Part shown: positions 36,532-44,496 of the stretch, one piece after another
How positions within the stretch are numbered: position 1 is the first letter of the stretch
Layout: the number at the start of each line of letters is the position of its first letter
Position numbers and translations under genes: made by a program
Assembly: GCA_937995825.1 (NCBI GenBank)
Contig: CALKJO010000016.1
Span: forward strand, 82,370 to 146,369
Direction of reading: 5' to 3'
From: an uncultured Anaerolineae bacterium
GTDB taxonomy: Bacteria; Chloroflexota; Anaerolineae; Aggregatilineales; Phototrophicaceae
Length of the DNA stretch: 64,000 nt
Notes under the pieces: model-generated
The model's database searches: none
What the model was told of the DNA's origin: nothing
The model's input: the letters and a program-made list of their open reading frames with translations, nothing else

Positions 36532-37737
36532 ATGCAGTACTCCGTCACCGCCAGCGCGGGCTTATTCGTTCGCCGAACACCCGACACCAGCACGCGCGAG
36601 AACATCCTCGGCAAAGCCGCTTTCGGCGCGCTCGTGCGCGGTCTGGAATTCAACGCCGACCGCACTTGGCTGCGCGGGACTGTGCTGACCGATCAGGGCG
36701 AGAAAACCGGCTGGATGTCGTTTCGGTGGCTCAGGGTCGTCGAGCCGGATGAGCCGCTGCCGCCGCCAACGCCGCTGCCGCCGATCCTCAAGCTCGACTG
36801 GCGGCTCGGCGCGAACATGCGCGAATTTGCTTACTATGGGACGCATGAGATGCCGCCGACCGCAGATGACGGACTGCGGGCGCGCCAACTCACCGTCGCG
36901 CACAGCATCGGCATGAAGACGATCCGCTTCTGGGCGCCGCATCACCGCTTCAGCACGCAGTCGTCCATCGATCAGGTCGGCAAAGCGCTCGATGTCGTTC
37001 GCCATTTCAAAATGCAGGCGGTCATCTGCTTGGAGGACAGCCTGACCGGAGCGGGATTTTACATCCCAGGCGATGAGCAGTTTCACATCGGACCCCTCGG
37101 TCACCTTGTCAAAAGCTACTGGATACAAGAGCGCTACCAGGTTCACTATCTGCCGTTTGTCGAGCAGATGGTGCGCGCTTTCAGAGATGATCCCGCCGTG
37201 CTGATGTGGGAGCTGGGCAACGAATTCGCGCTCCATCCGCAGCCTGCGCCCGAAGTCAAAGCCGCGCAGAGCTTCCGGCGCTTCGCTGAGATCGCAACCA
37301 AACTGATCAAGTCGATCTCGCCCACTCATCTGACTGGAACCGGGCTGGTTCATTTCAACCATGTCCACAGCCCATTTGAGGATCGCAGGGCTGCTGCGCG
37401 CGAGCTTTACAGCATTCCCACGCTGGACGCGGTCTCGCTGCACTACTACGCGCACGACGCTGAATACGATCAGATGCGCATTGATATTGAGATCGCCAAA
37501 GCGCTGCAAAAGCCGTTTTACGTCGGTGAGATCGGCATGGAGCGCGACACAGGCGACCGAGTCGCCTTTCTCGACCGCGAAATTCGCATCAAGCGCAGCG
37601 AAGGCGCGTTCATGATCATGCCTTGGAATCTCGATAGCGCGGAATGGGACGCCAAGATCGGCGATATTTTCGCGTTCTCGCGCCGGCATTGGGATTACCA
37701 GGCAGTGCTGGATAAGCTGCGCCAGCTCGCGCCGTGA
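36532..37737 (+). CDS. SH3-domain glycoside hydrolase (GH5-like clan A)
   Basis: 401 residues. Residues 1-66 are a bacterial SH3-like domain (LFVRRTPDTSTRENIL, WLRGTV, GWMSFRWL), then a Pro-rich linker, then a TIM-barrel. WELGNEF carries the conserved Asn-Glu of clan A (acid/base about Glu231), HYYAHD the substrate-subsite His-Tyr, and YVGEIGME the nucleophile about Glu333. This pattern fits beta-mannanase/cellulase-like GH5 or related families. No signal peptide is seen, so it may be cytoplasmic or exported another way. AAGGG lies 7 nt upstream. The open frame continues upstream through the previous gene, but without similarity. Substrate unknown. Confidence 0.82.
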   Translation: MQYSVTASAGLFVRRTPDTSTRENILGKAAFGALVRGLEFNADRTWLRGTVLTDQGEKTGWMSFRWLRVVEPDEPLPPPTPLPPILKLDWRLGANMREFAYYGTHEMPPTADDGLRARQLTVAHSIGMKTIRFWAPHHRFSTQSSIDQVGKALDVVRHFKMQAVICLEDSLTGAGFYIPGDEQFHIGPLGHLVKSYWIQERYQVHYLPFVEQMVRAFRDDPAVLMWELGNEFALHPQPAPEVKAAQSFRRFAEIATKLIKSISPTHLTGTGLVHFNHVHSPFEDRRAAARELYSIPTLDAVSLHYYAHDAEYDQMRIDIEIAKALQKPFYVGEIGMERDTGDRVAFLDREIRIKRSEGAFMIMPWNLDSAEWDAKIGDIFAFSRRHWDYQAVLDKLRQLAP

Positions 37738-37750
37738 TTGGTTTGCCTCG

Positions 37751-38638
37751 ATGATGTTTGAATTCGCTTTTCATCCGCCGTTCAGTTTCGCGCTGACCGC
37801 GCAGGCGGCGCGCTTTCTATCCGCTTACGACGTGCGCACGCCGGAGGGCGCGCTGCGTCGTCTGCTGCGCGCGGGGGGGGGGCTGGCGCTGGTCGAAGCG
37901 GTCGATCTCGGCACAGCCGATCAGCCGCGCGTCGGCGTGCGCGTTCTCAGCACAGCGGGTGATCCCGCTCCGAACCAGATCGAAGCCGCCGCGCGTCAGT
38001 GGCTCAATCCCGATCTGCAGCCCGCGCCATTTTATGAGCTGGCGCGCTGTGACCCGGCATTGCGGTCGATTGTTGAGCCAATTGTGGGGCTGCGCAGTCT
38101 GCGCGCCGGCAGTCTGTTCGAGTCGCTCGGATTGACGCTGATCGAGCAGCAGATCGCGCTGATCTCCGCGCAGGCAGCGGAGCGCTGGCTTGCGCAGACC
38201 TACGGCAGCCGCGTCGATTACAATGGCAGCAGTTATTTTGCCTTCCCGGAGCCGGCGCAGATCGCCGCGCTTAACCAGTTGGCGCTCAGGCCGATGCGGA
38301 TCACGTTTCGGCGTATGAACACCCTGATCGCGGTTGCCCGCCGTGATCTGGATGGCCTGCGCGCGCGTGCTCCCGATCATGCGCTGGCAGCGCTGACGCA
38401 GATCAACGGCGTCGGACATTGGACAGCGGCATGGACGGTCACGCGCTTCTGGGGCGTGCATCCGTATATCGGCTCCGCCGATGTCGCGCTGCGGTCGGCG
38501 GTCAACCGGTTGGTCTACGCAAGAGCAGGGCGCGCCGAACGCGATGTCACCGATGATTTTTTCATGCGCTTGGGCGATTACGCCGGGATCGCCGCCTATC
38601 ACACGCTCATGCGCTACGCGCTGGAGAAGCACCGCTAG
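37751..38638 (+). CDS. AlkA-like DNA-3-methyladenine glycosylase (HhH-GPD)
   Basis: 295 residues. N-terminal AlkA_N-like domain, then the HhH-GPD fold: SLGLTLIEQQIALISAQAAERW, hairpin INGVGHWTAAWTVTR, and SADVALRSAVNRL holding the catalytic Asp. Removes alkylated purines (base excision repair) in the cytoplasm. No iron-sulfur Cys loop, as in AlkA. A run of ten G residues at 37873-37882 lies in the N-terminal coding part. Starts 13 nt after the glycosidase gene (ATG 37751 or 37754) with no clear ribosome site; its stop overlaps the stop of the convergent TPR gene. Confidence 0.87.
   Translation: MMFEFAFHPPFSFALTAQAARFLSAYDVRTPEGALRRLLRAGGGLALVEAVDLGTADQPRVGVRVLSTAGDPAPNQIEAAARQWLNPDLQPAPFYELARCDPALRSIVEPIVGLRSLRAGSLFESLGLTLIEQQIALISAQAAERWLAQTYGSRVDYNGSSYFAFPEPAQIAALNQLALRPMRITFRRMNTLIAVARRDLDGLRARAPDHALAALTQINGVGHWTAAWTVTRFWGVHPYIGSADVALRSAVNRLVYARAGRAERDVTDDFFMRLGDYAGIAAYHTLMRYALEKHR
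37873..37882 (+). repeat. G10 homopolymer inside the AlkA-like gene
   Basis: Ten consecutive G residues encoding Ala-Gly-Gly-Gly-Leu. The reading frame is intact in this copy. Long poly-G runs are prone to slippage and to sequencing error. Confidence 0.9.
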
Positions 38639-39579
38639 CTGGTCAGCTCGATGCGCACGCCGACCGCGCCGTCGAAGCCGCTGAGCGAGTGGCTGATGAC
38701 GAGCGTATACAACCCGGTGGCAGGCAGCGGGATATCGCGCAGCAGCGCAGTTGTCCCGCCGCCGCTGTCGTCATCTGCAATCATCGGTGTGCCATCCGGC
38801 GCGAGCAGGATCATCAGCGGATCGGTGGTCGATCCGCGTTCCCCGCCTGCGACTGCGCTCAATTTCTGCCCTTCGGACGCCTGAAAGGGGATGATATGCA
38901 CGATGCCCCGGCTCAACTGCACGACTTTGAGCTCGCCCGGTCTGATCGGATCGTTTTGCGTCAGTTCTGTTCGGTTCAGAGCGACAAAGCGCAGCAGATC
39001 GGATGCCGCCGCCGGATCATCCATCATGCGCGCGCGGATGAAAGCGCGGTAGAAATACAGGACTGGCTCATTTTCCGATAAGGCAATCGCCTCATTCATG
39101 TCACTCAGCGCGGCTTCATAATTGTCCTGATTGAGCCGCAGCAGACCGCGCGAGGCGTAGCCGGATGCGCTCGGATTTAGGGCGATGATCGAGTCGTAGT
39201 CGGCGATTGCCGCGTCCAGGTCGCCTTGCTGGGTGTAGAGATCGGCGCGCAGCGCAAAAATCCCCTGCACATATTGAGGATTGTTCGGCGCGGTCTCCAG
39301 CGCGCGGGCAAGGTCAGACAGGGCGCGGTCAAAGGCATTCTGGCTGAAATAGCCGAGCGCACGTCCGTAATATGCTTGGCTGAAGGTCGGGTTCAGGAAG
39401 ATCAGCAGGGTGTAATCGCGGATCGCGGCATCATAATCGCGCGCTTCGAGCGCCGCGCCCGCCCGCGCGAACAGATCATCCGCCAGGATGATTGGCGGCT
39501 GCGGCGCAGTCTGCGAGGAGGCGGTCGGCGCGGAGATCAGGGCGAAAGACAAAGCGAAAATCAGGGTCAGGCGTTTCAT
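38635..39579 (-). CDS. Secreted tetratricopeptide-repeat protein
   Basis: 314 residues with signal peptide (MKRLTLIFALSFALISA). Four or five TPR units: AALEARDYDAAIRDYTLLIFLNP, AYYGRALGYFSQNAFDRALSD, LRADLYTQQGDLDAAIADYDS and ASRGLLRLNQDNYEAALSDM. The C-terminal ~100 residues form a beta domain (LMILLAPDGTPMIADDDSGG, ATGLYTLVIS) like pre-peptidase C-terminal domains. Probable protein-interaction role outside the cytoplasm. ATG 39579 follows GAGG at 9 nt; it is 4 nt after the Dam-type gene, ending the seven-gene operon. Confidence 0.82.
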   Translation of the reverse strand: MKRLTLIFALSFALISAPTASSQTAPQPPIILADDLFARAGAALEARDYDAAIRDYTLLIFLNPTFSQAYYGRALGYFSQNAFDRALSDLARALETAPNNPQYVQGIFALRADLYTQQGDLDAAIADYDSIIALNPSASGYASRGLLRLNQDNYEAALSDMNEAIALSENEPVLYFYRAFIRARMMDDPAAASDLLRFVALNRTELTQNDPIRPGELKVVQLSRGIVHIIPFQASEGQKLSAVAGGERGSTTDPLMILLAPDGTPMIADDDSGGGTTALLRDIPLPATGLYTLVISHSLSGFDGAVGVRIELTS

Positions 39580-39583
39580 ACCA

Positions 39584-40393
39584 CTAATCCTCAAACCAAT
39601 CGCGCGGCGAGATGTTCCGCCATGCCAGCATTTCGAGCGCTGGCGTCCGGTCTCCGCTGGAGCTGATGCGGCGCGGCGCGAGCAGCGTTCTGACCGTGAA
39701 CCCATGCTGGCGGTATAAATCCAGTATACGATCAGTTGCCTGATTCGATGCCACCATCGGGCATGGCAGTTGCGTTAGCCATGATACAAGCCGCTGCTGA
39801 TCGTCCCATGAGAATCCTTCTTTAGAATAGCTTACAAACTCGACATCATACGGCGGATCGACGTAGATGAAGTCCTCCTCATGAATGTCTAGGCGTGTGA
39901 AATCGCCGTGCAGGAATGTCCAGCCGGTCAGCGCGGCGCGATAAGCCGCAAAATCATCCGCCGCCATATAGGCGATCCGCTTGTATCGCCCAAAAGGGAC
40001 GTTGAATTCACCTTGCTGATTGAACCGGCACAAACCGTTGAAGCCCGTGCGATTGAGATAATAAAAGAGCGCCGCTGCTTCTGCGGAGTCGGCATGTCCG
40101 CTGCAGATCAGCGCGTTGAAGCGCTCGCGGTGCGCATAGTACAGCGCGGAGTCGTTGCGCATGGCGATCTGGGGAGCCAAGCCGCGCTGAAGGTGGCGGT
40201 AGAAGTGGATCAAGTGGGGATTGAGATCGTTGAGCAAAGCGCGGCGTGGACGCAGCCCTAATGGAACCGCCAGCCCGCCGACAAATGGCTCAACATAGCG
40301 GCGGTCGCGGAACAATGACCACAGCCGCCGCAGACGCGGCACGAGCCAGCGTTTGCCGCCCGCCCACTTCAACGGTGGCTTGAGCGCCTCCAT
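39584..40393 (-). CDS. Dam-type DNA adenine methyltransferase (D12 class)
   Basis: 269 residues. N-terminal LKWAGGKR (residues 8-15) and EPFVGGLAVPLGL are the SAM-binding motifs of the D12 (Dam/DpnM) class; DPPYD at 169-173 is catalytic motif IV; FNGLCRFNQQGEFNVPFG is also family-typical. Methylates N6 of adenine, likely in GATC or a related site. ATG 40393 overlaps the upstream methyltransferase stop by one base (TGATG); ATG 40408 is an alternative. No restriction endonuclease is next to it, so it may be solitary. It sits inside the E2/JAB/E1 operon, an unusual setting. Confidence 0.88.
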   Translation of the reverse strand: MEALKPPLKWAGGKRWLVPRLRRLWSLFRDRRYVEPFVGGLAVPLGLRPRRALLNDLNPHLIHFYRHLQRGLAPQIAMRNDSALYYAHRERFNALICSGHADSAEAAALFYYLNRTGFNGLCRFNQQGEFNVPFGRYKRIAYMAADDFAAYRAALTGWTFLHGDFTRLDIHEEDFIYVDPPYDVEFVSYSKEGFSWDDQQRLVSWLTQLPCPMVASNQATDRILDLYRQHGFTVRTLLAPRRISSSGDRTPALEMLAWRNISPRDWFED

Positions 40394-41571
40394 CACATCT
40401 CTAACCATGCATGGACATGATGATCGCGGCGCGAATAGACCTTACCCACCTGAACCGCTGGCGCGGGTCGATCCGCTGGGTAAAGGCGCAGACGCAGGCT
40501 GGCAATGGTCGGGCGACCGGCGCGGTTCCAGTCCGCCAGCGCATCCTGCAGCGCCAGCTGCGCATCCGCCGCCCCGAACGCGCGCATCTGACCGCGCCCG
40601 CGCATCGGAACGAAGCACGCGCTGCCGCGCCCGATCACGGCGAAGCCCGTGCCGCTGATGCCATAGGGCGTTTGCCCATCATCGCCTACTGAATACCCCG
40701 TAAAGACCAGATCGCGGGGTGTATTGAGCATGAGATAGGGCGCGAACCCATGCCAGTAGTCATCGGCGTCCAGCGGCGTGCCGAGACTGGCGTCTTCGGC
40801 ATCCTCGGACAGGAGCGCATGAATGGCAGCTCCATCGAGCTTGGGCGAGTCGCTGGTCAGGTAGAGCGTGCTGCTGCCGACTCGGAGCTGCGTTGCTGGA
40901 CCTGCCGCCACGCCCCGAAGCTGCACAAATCCGCACAGGCGGTTATCGCGGCTCAGAAGCGTGCCGTCGGGCTGCGGAATGAGCGCCGCGCTCACTTGGA
41001 GCGCCTCTAACCACAGCGGCGCGACCAGAATCCCCTTTATTTTCAACTGCCTGACCCAAGCGCGCGGCACATCCCAGACGCCGACCGTGGCGATGATCCG
41101 GTCATAGGCAGCGCGCGGCGGATAGCCCGCTGCGCCATCCGTCTCAACGACATTGACCTGCGTCATCCCAGCGCGCTGCAGCGCATCCTTCGCCCACTGG
41201 GCGATGTCTTTGTCCAGCTCTATCGTTGTCACGCGCCCGTGCGTGCCGACGATATGCTGCATCAGCGCGGCGTTGTATCCCGTTCCCGCGCCGATCTCCA
41301 GGACGTTATGCCCGCGATTCAGCTTAAGCTGTTCGAGCATAATGATCATCATCGTCGGCTGGCTGGATGAACTGACAATCATACGACCGGCATCGCGCTT
41401 GATTGGGATCGAACGGTCGCTGTAGACCTGCTCCAGTTCGACACCCGGCAGGAATAAATGGCGCGGCACTGCCAAAAGCGCCGCCTCAATGGCAGGGCTG
41501 CGCAGACTGCCGCTGGCTTTCAGTTCGGCGACCAGCCGATGCGGAGAGGGTGGTTCCGAGGTCGAACTCAA
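40393..41571 (-). CDS. PCMT-type (protein-L-isoaspartate O-) methyltransferase with long C-terminal extension
   Basis: 392 residues; plain PCMT enzymes have about 210. Residues 1-200 are the PCMT fold: VPRHLFLP, SQPTMMIIMLEQL, SAM motif VLEIGAGTGYNAAL (90-103), and DRIIATVGVWDVP. Residues ~205-392 are an extra mostly beta domain (FVQLRGVAAGPATQLRVG, LRLRLYPADRPAP), seen in some bacterial PCMT homologues tied to peptide or protein modification. TTG start with GAGG 7 nt upstream, overlapping the 88-aa gene (TTGA). May repair or create isoaspartate in a target; given the operon, it could modify a partner protein. That is inference. Confidence 0.85.
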   Translation of the reverse strand: MSSTSEPPSPHRLVAELKASGSLRSPAIEAALLAVPRHLFLPGVELEQVYSDRSIPIKRDAGRMIVSSSSQPTMMIIMLEQLKLNRGHNVLEIGAGTGYNAALMQHIVGTHGRVTTIELDKDIAQWAKDALQRAGMTQVNVVETDGAAGYPPRAAYDRIIATVGVWDVPRAWVRQLKIKGILVAPLWLEALQVSAALIPQPDGTLLSRDNRLCGFVQLRGVAAGPATQLRVGSSTLYLTSDSPKLDGAAIHALLSEDAEDASLGTPLDADDYWHGFAPYLMLNTPRDLVFTGYSVGDDGQTPYGISGTGFAVIGRGSACFVPMRGRGQMRAFGAADAQLALQDALADWNRAGRPTIASLRLRLYPADRPAPAVQVGKVYSRRDHHVHAWLEM

Positions 41572-41834
41572 TGGATATCCTCAATGTACCACGCGCGGCG
41601 TTTGGTGAGCGAGACACCCGCCTCGGCATCGCTGCGCCGCGCCGTGCGCACGCGCCCGCGTGCGTCGATATGCACCTGTCCAGCGCGCTGAAGCCGCGCA
41701 AATTCCTCCGGCGTGATCGCCGGCGCCGGTTCGCCACCCAAGCGCTCCAAGCGCTCCTTGAATTTGTCCGCCTCGGTCGCAGGCGGAGAGTCCGCGCTGT
41801 TTTGCGGCGGACGCTGATTGTGTTTGTCACTCAT
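41568..41834 (-). CDS. Small basic protein in the E1/E2/JAB operon, unknown function
   Basis: 88 residues, not recognised. First ~25 residues are polar and probably disordered; a charged helix follows (EADKFKERLERLGG), then ITPEEFARLQRAG and a basic stretch RGRVRTARRS. It does not look like a beta-grasp ubiquitin fold and lacks a C-terminal di-Gly, although LGG occurs internally at 31-33 or so. Overlaps E1 (ATGA) and the methyltransferase (TTGA), so it is expressed with them. Candidate modifier, substrate or regulator of the system. Confidence 0.7.
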   Translation of the reverse strand: MSDKHNQRPPQNSADSPPATEADKFKERLERLGGEPAPAITPEEFARLQRAGQVHIDARGRVRTARRSDAEAGVSLTKRRAWYIEDIH

Positions 41835-42745
41835 TCGCTGCCCTCACTTTGTTTCTCATCATCGACTGCGAAGCCCGCTTCGATCAGATCATCCAAAGAT
41901 ACGACGGTATCATCTTCCTCATGGGTTCGCCCACGCCACCCGCAGATCATACAGTCTGGATCGCGCTCAACCGTGATCCAGAGCGCGCTGTACGGCGGCG
42001 TGACCTGTCCCGTGAGAATTTCGAGCGCGCTGTTTGCCAGAATCACCGTATTGCCCGGATGTGGACGGTAGATTGGCGTCCCCCGCAGCAGCTCATTGAG
42101 CGCCATGTCCGCCTGCACTGACGCCACGCGCACCACATGCAGCCACAAGCCAGGCTCAGCTTCCAGCGTCCCGTTTTCCCCGATCATACCATAATCGAGA
42201 TCGGTTTGAGGATCGGCTTCGGCGACGCCTGCGCGCACCACCGCCGCCCAGCAGGAATAGCACGGGCTGGTCAGATCATGCGGCTGGATGATCGTCACAT
42301 CGCCGCCCTCGCCGCGTTCGTAGACGCCGGCGTAGACCGCCGTCAGCCCGCGCCCAAGACATGCCTCATTGATGCGATATTTGCTGTTCTCGCCATCGAC
42401 GCCGACCACCACCAGATCGAGACCGTCCAGCGCGTCCATATGGGCTTCGATGCGTCCGATGCGCGTCTCCACCTGCGCCGCCGGATTGCGCTGGAGGATC
42501 AGATCGGCGACCGCCTCCGCTTTCGGCTTGCCCAAGTAGCGCGCATCCGCCACATGCCGGACGAGATTGGTCGGCTCCAGCGTGTCATCATCGACCAAGA
42601 CCAACTGCCCGACGCCGCTCATCGCCAGCGTCAGCGCGACGAATCCGCCGCCCGATCCGACGCCGATCACGCCAACCCGCTTCGACGCCAGCAGCGCCAG
42701 ACTGCCCGCGCCGATCAGCCGTTCCACCCGATTCCAATCCGTCAT
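41831..42745 (-). CDS. E1-like ThiF-family adenylyltransferase
   Basis: 304 residues. Rossmann motif GVIGVGSGGG (residues 25-34), DDDTLEPTNLVRH (52-64) matching the D-x-E-x-x-N-L-x-R ATP site, and GKPKAEA with the conserved Lys. Two CxxC pairs, Cys162/Cys165 and Cys265/Cys268, form the zinc site of E1/MoeB/ThiF enzymes. Such enzymes adenylate the C-terminal Gly of a ubiquitin-like or sulfur-carrier protein and often form a thioester. Placed after a JAB and an E2, so an activating enzyme for protein conjugation is likely. The catalytic Cys is not certain from sequence. ATGA overlaps join it to both neighbours. Confidence 0.9.
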   Translation of the reverse strand: MTDWNRVERLIGAGSLALLASKRVGVIGVGSGGGFVALTLAMSGVGQLVLVDDDTLEPTNLVRHVADARYLGKPKAEAVADLILQRNPAAQVETRIGRIEAHMDALDGLDLVVVGVDGENSKYRINEACLGRGLTAVYAGVYERGEGGDVTIIQPHDLTSPCYSCWAAVVRAGVAEADPQTDLDYGMIGENGTLEAEPGLWLHVVRVASVQADMALNELLRGTPIYRPHPGNTVILANSALEILTGQVTPPYSALWITVERDPDCMICGWRGRTHEEDDTVVSLDDLIEAGFAVDDEKQSEGSE

Positions 42746-43752
42746 GATGCCGCCTCTGCGCCCAGCGCCGCTTCAAGCGCGCGAATGGCATCGATCAACT
42801 GCATCTCAGGTCTCCAGTTCACACTGACCGGGCGCGACTCGCCCCACGCCTGCTTAAATACGTCATACATGCTCTCATCATCCTTCATTGCCGCCAGTGG
42901 GGCGACGCGAAACTGGGGCGGATGAGCGGGATAGTCATGCGGTGTGACGACCATGATCATCTTGCCTAACCCCGCCCGCGCCGTCAGGAAACAGACTTCC
43001 AGCGGCGGTGTCTCATCGGCATCCCACAGCACCAGCGCCGCGAACAACCCATCCTCCTTCATCCGCCTGTGTTCAAGGTCGAAGCGTTCCTCATCGAGCA
43101 AATGCCATGGATAGGGCGCAAGCTGCGGAAGCTGCGCGTCAGGATAGATCGCGGGTGTGATTGGCAGGAATGCCCGCGCTTTCCGGTCGATATACCAGAA
43201 ATCGACGCGCATGGCAGTGTTGTCGCCGCGCGGGATCATGATGAAGTTGGCGATGCCTGGCGCGGCTTCGGTGGTGAGCGGATGATCGAGCGTAACAATT
43301 GGCGCGAGCAGAAAGTCGGCGTGATTATCAGCGTCCGCGATCCAGTCCAGCGCGGTCATCAGATCGCCGATGGAGGGCTGGATCATGAAGCCCGGCTGTT
43401 TATGCCAATCGCCCAGATAACGCAGCGGCACATCCCATTTTCCCGGGCTGAGCCGGCGCTGAAGATGCCAGTTCTCTTGCAGCCACCAGATCAGCTCATC
43501 CTGCCGAGCATCGCCCTGCTGAAAGGTGTGCGCGGCGCGAACAGCGCTCTCGTCGGGCGAGATCGTGTCCAACACATAGAGAGTCGAAACGCCGTTGGTG
43601 TGCGTCCCAGGAACCAGCAGCCCAACCATCGCCTCGCCCGTCTCGTCTTCCATAAACGCATCAACGGCGGTGCGCATTCGGTCGATCACCCGCTGCGCAA
43701 CGACTAGATTCGGCACATGATTGCGTCCCGAGCCTATCCGTCGATTGAACAT
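42742..43752 (-). CDS. JAB/MPN domain fused to a UEV-like E2 domain
   Basis: 336 residues. N-terminal half is a JAB domain: ETGEAMVGLLVPG with Glu40, and YLGDWHKQPGFMIQPSIGD with His117 and Asp130 at JAMM spacing. The second metal His (position 119) is Gln, so zinc binding and deconjugating activity may be weak or lost. C-terminal half resembles an E2/UBC fold: VVTPHDYPAHPPQFRV matches the 'YPxxPPxxxF' strand, and WRPEMQLIDAIRALEAAL the last helices, but no catalytic Cys is present, like a UEV. Such pairs of active E2 and UEV occur in bacterial conjugation operons. Lies 4 nt after the E2 gene and overlaps E1. Confidence 0.8.
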   Translation of the reverse strand: MFNRRIGSGRNHVPNLVVAQRVIDRMRTAVDAFMEDETGEAMVGLLVPGTHTNGVSTLYVLDTISPDESAVRAAHTFQQGDARQDELIWWLQENWHLQRRLSPGKWDVPLRYLGDWHKQPGFMIQPSIGDLMTALDWIADADNHADFLLAPIVTLDHPLTTEAAPGIANFIMIPRGDNTAMRVDFWYIDRKARAFLPITPAIYPDAQLPQLAPYPWHLLDEERFDLEHRRMKEDGLFAALVLWDADETPPLEVCFLTARAGLGKMIMVVTPHDYPAHPPQFRVAPLAAMKDDESMYDVFKQAWGESRPVSVNWRPEMQLIDAIRALEAALGAEAAS

Positions 43753-43756
43753 GCGC

Positions 43757-44230
43757 TCACCTCCTGCGGCGCGGCGGCAGTGGATCGGACGAGGACGTTA
43801 CGCGCTCCTCAATGCCGGGCCATTCGCCTGTGGCGCGCCAGGTGTAATAGGCATACAGCCACTGAATCGCCCAGCCGGTGACCGTGACCGCTGTCGACCG
43901 GCTCGGATTCCAGCCGTAGTGTTCGCCATCTTTGGGATTGAACAGGCAGAGCTGCCCATCCATGTACTGGTGCTTTTCGCTGTAAATAGTCGGTTTGAGG
44001 ACATATGCCTCCGCCGGACGATTGGGATAGTCGTTCGGATAAAGGATTTTCAGTTCATGCTCGCGCTGGCGCAGATTCGCTAGATTGACTTCGACTGTCC
44101 CAATCCAATACAGCAGCTCGTTCTGCGGCACGACTAGGCGGAACGTGTCGCCAAATGCCGCTCGCATTGCTCCAACTTCGACTCGCAAACGCGCGGATAC
44201 ATTGCTGCGCGTCCCCCACCATGCCGACAT
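43757..44230 (-). CDS. E2/UBC-like conjugating enzyme
   Basis: 157 residues, E2 size. LLYWIGTVEVNL, KILYPNDYPNRPAEAYVL and HQYMDGQLCLFNPKDG follow the E2 order of strands, the 'P..YP..P' loop and the active-site strand, with Cys95 in the place of the catalytic Cys; GWNPSRSTAVTVTGWAIQWL matches the W-P loop and C-terminal helices. Eukaryotic HPN is replaced by H-Q-Y. C-terminus is basic (PPRRRR). First gene of the operon with AAGGGAC ahead of ATG. Predicted to receive a Ub-like or substrate thioester from the E1 and pass it to a target. Confidence 0.85.
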   Translation of the reverse strand: MSAWWGTRSNVSARLRVEVGAMRAAFGDTFRLVVPQNELLYWIGTVEVNLANLRQREHELKILYPNDYPNRPAEAYVLKPTIYSEKHQYMDGQLCLFNPKDGEHYGWNPSRSTAVTVTGWAIQWLYAYYTWRATGEWPGIEERVTSSSDPLPPRRRR

Positions 44231-44274
44231 ACTTGTCCCTTACTCCATCGTGAAAAATCAGCGCTGCACCTTCA

Positions 44275-44280
44275 ATTTTA
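44275..44280 (-). promoter_or_regulatory. Possible -10 box of the E2-JAB-E1 operon
   Basis: Minus-strand TAAAAT (44280-44275), about 44 bp before the E2 ATG. No convincing -35 is visible at normal spacing. Confidence 0.35.
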
Positions 44281-44406
44281 CCACGCTCTATTATCCATTC
44301 TCTACGCATTTCAGCGGGCGCGCGTTGCGCTCATACGCTGCGCCAAAATCCAGGTGAGCAGGCGATGAGACCTTTGTGAAAATATTTCAAATGTTTAAAA
44401 TCTTTA

Positions 44407-44435
44407 TTGACTAGCACAGCCATCCGTTGTAGGAT
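44407..44435 (+). promoter_or_regulatory. Sigma70-type promoter of the small gene at 44519
   Basis: Plus strand: TTGACT (44407-44412), 17-bp spacer, TAGGAT (44430-44435). Near-consensus -35 with ideal spacing. Start of transcription is expected near 44442, at the base of the first leader hairpin. Confidence 0.7.
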
Positions 44436-44442
44436 GTAAGAG

Positions 44443-44496
44443 GTGAACAGAATTTATCATCATTCTCCTGTTCACATCGCCCTAGACAACGATGTG
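44443..44496 (+). promoter_or_regulatory. Leader with two overlapping hairpins
   Basis: Hairpin 1: GTGAACAG (44443-44450) with CTGTTCAC (44468-44475), 8 bp perfect. Hairpin 2: CACATCG (44473-44479) with CGATGTG (44490-44496), 7 bp perfect. They share CAC at 44473-44475, so they cannot both form fully. The ribosome site AAAGGAG of the next gene follows at about 44504. Layout suggests a switch or an RNA/DNA-binding site; no known riboswitch is recognised. Confidence 0.5.
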
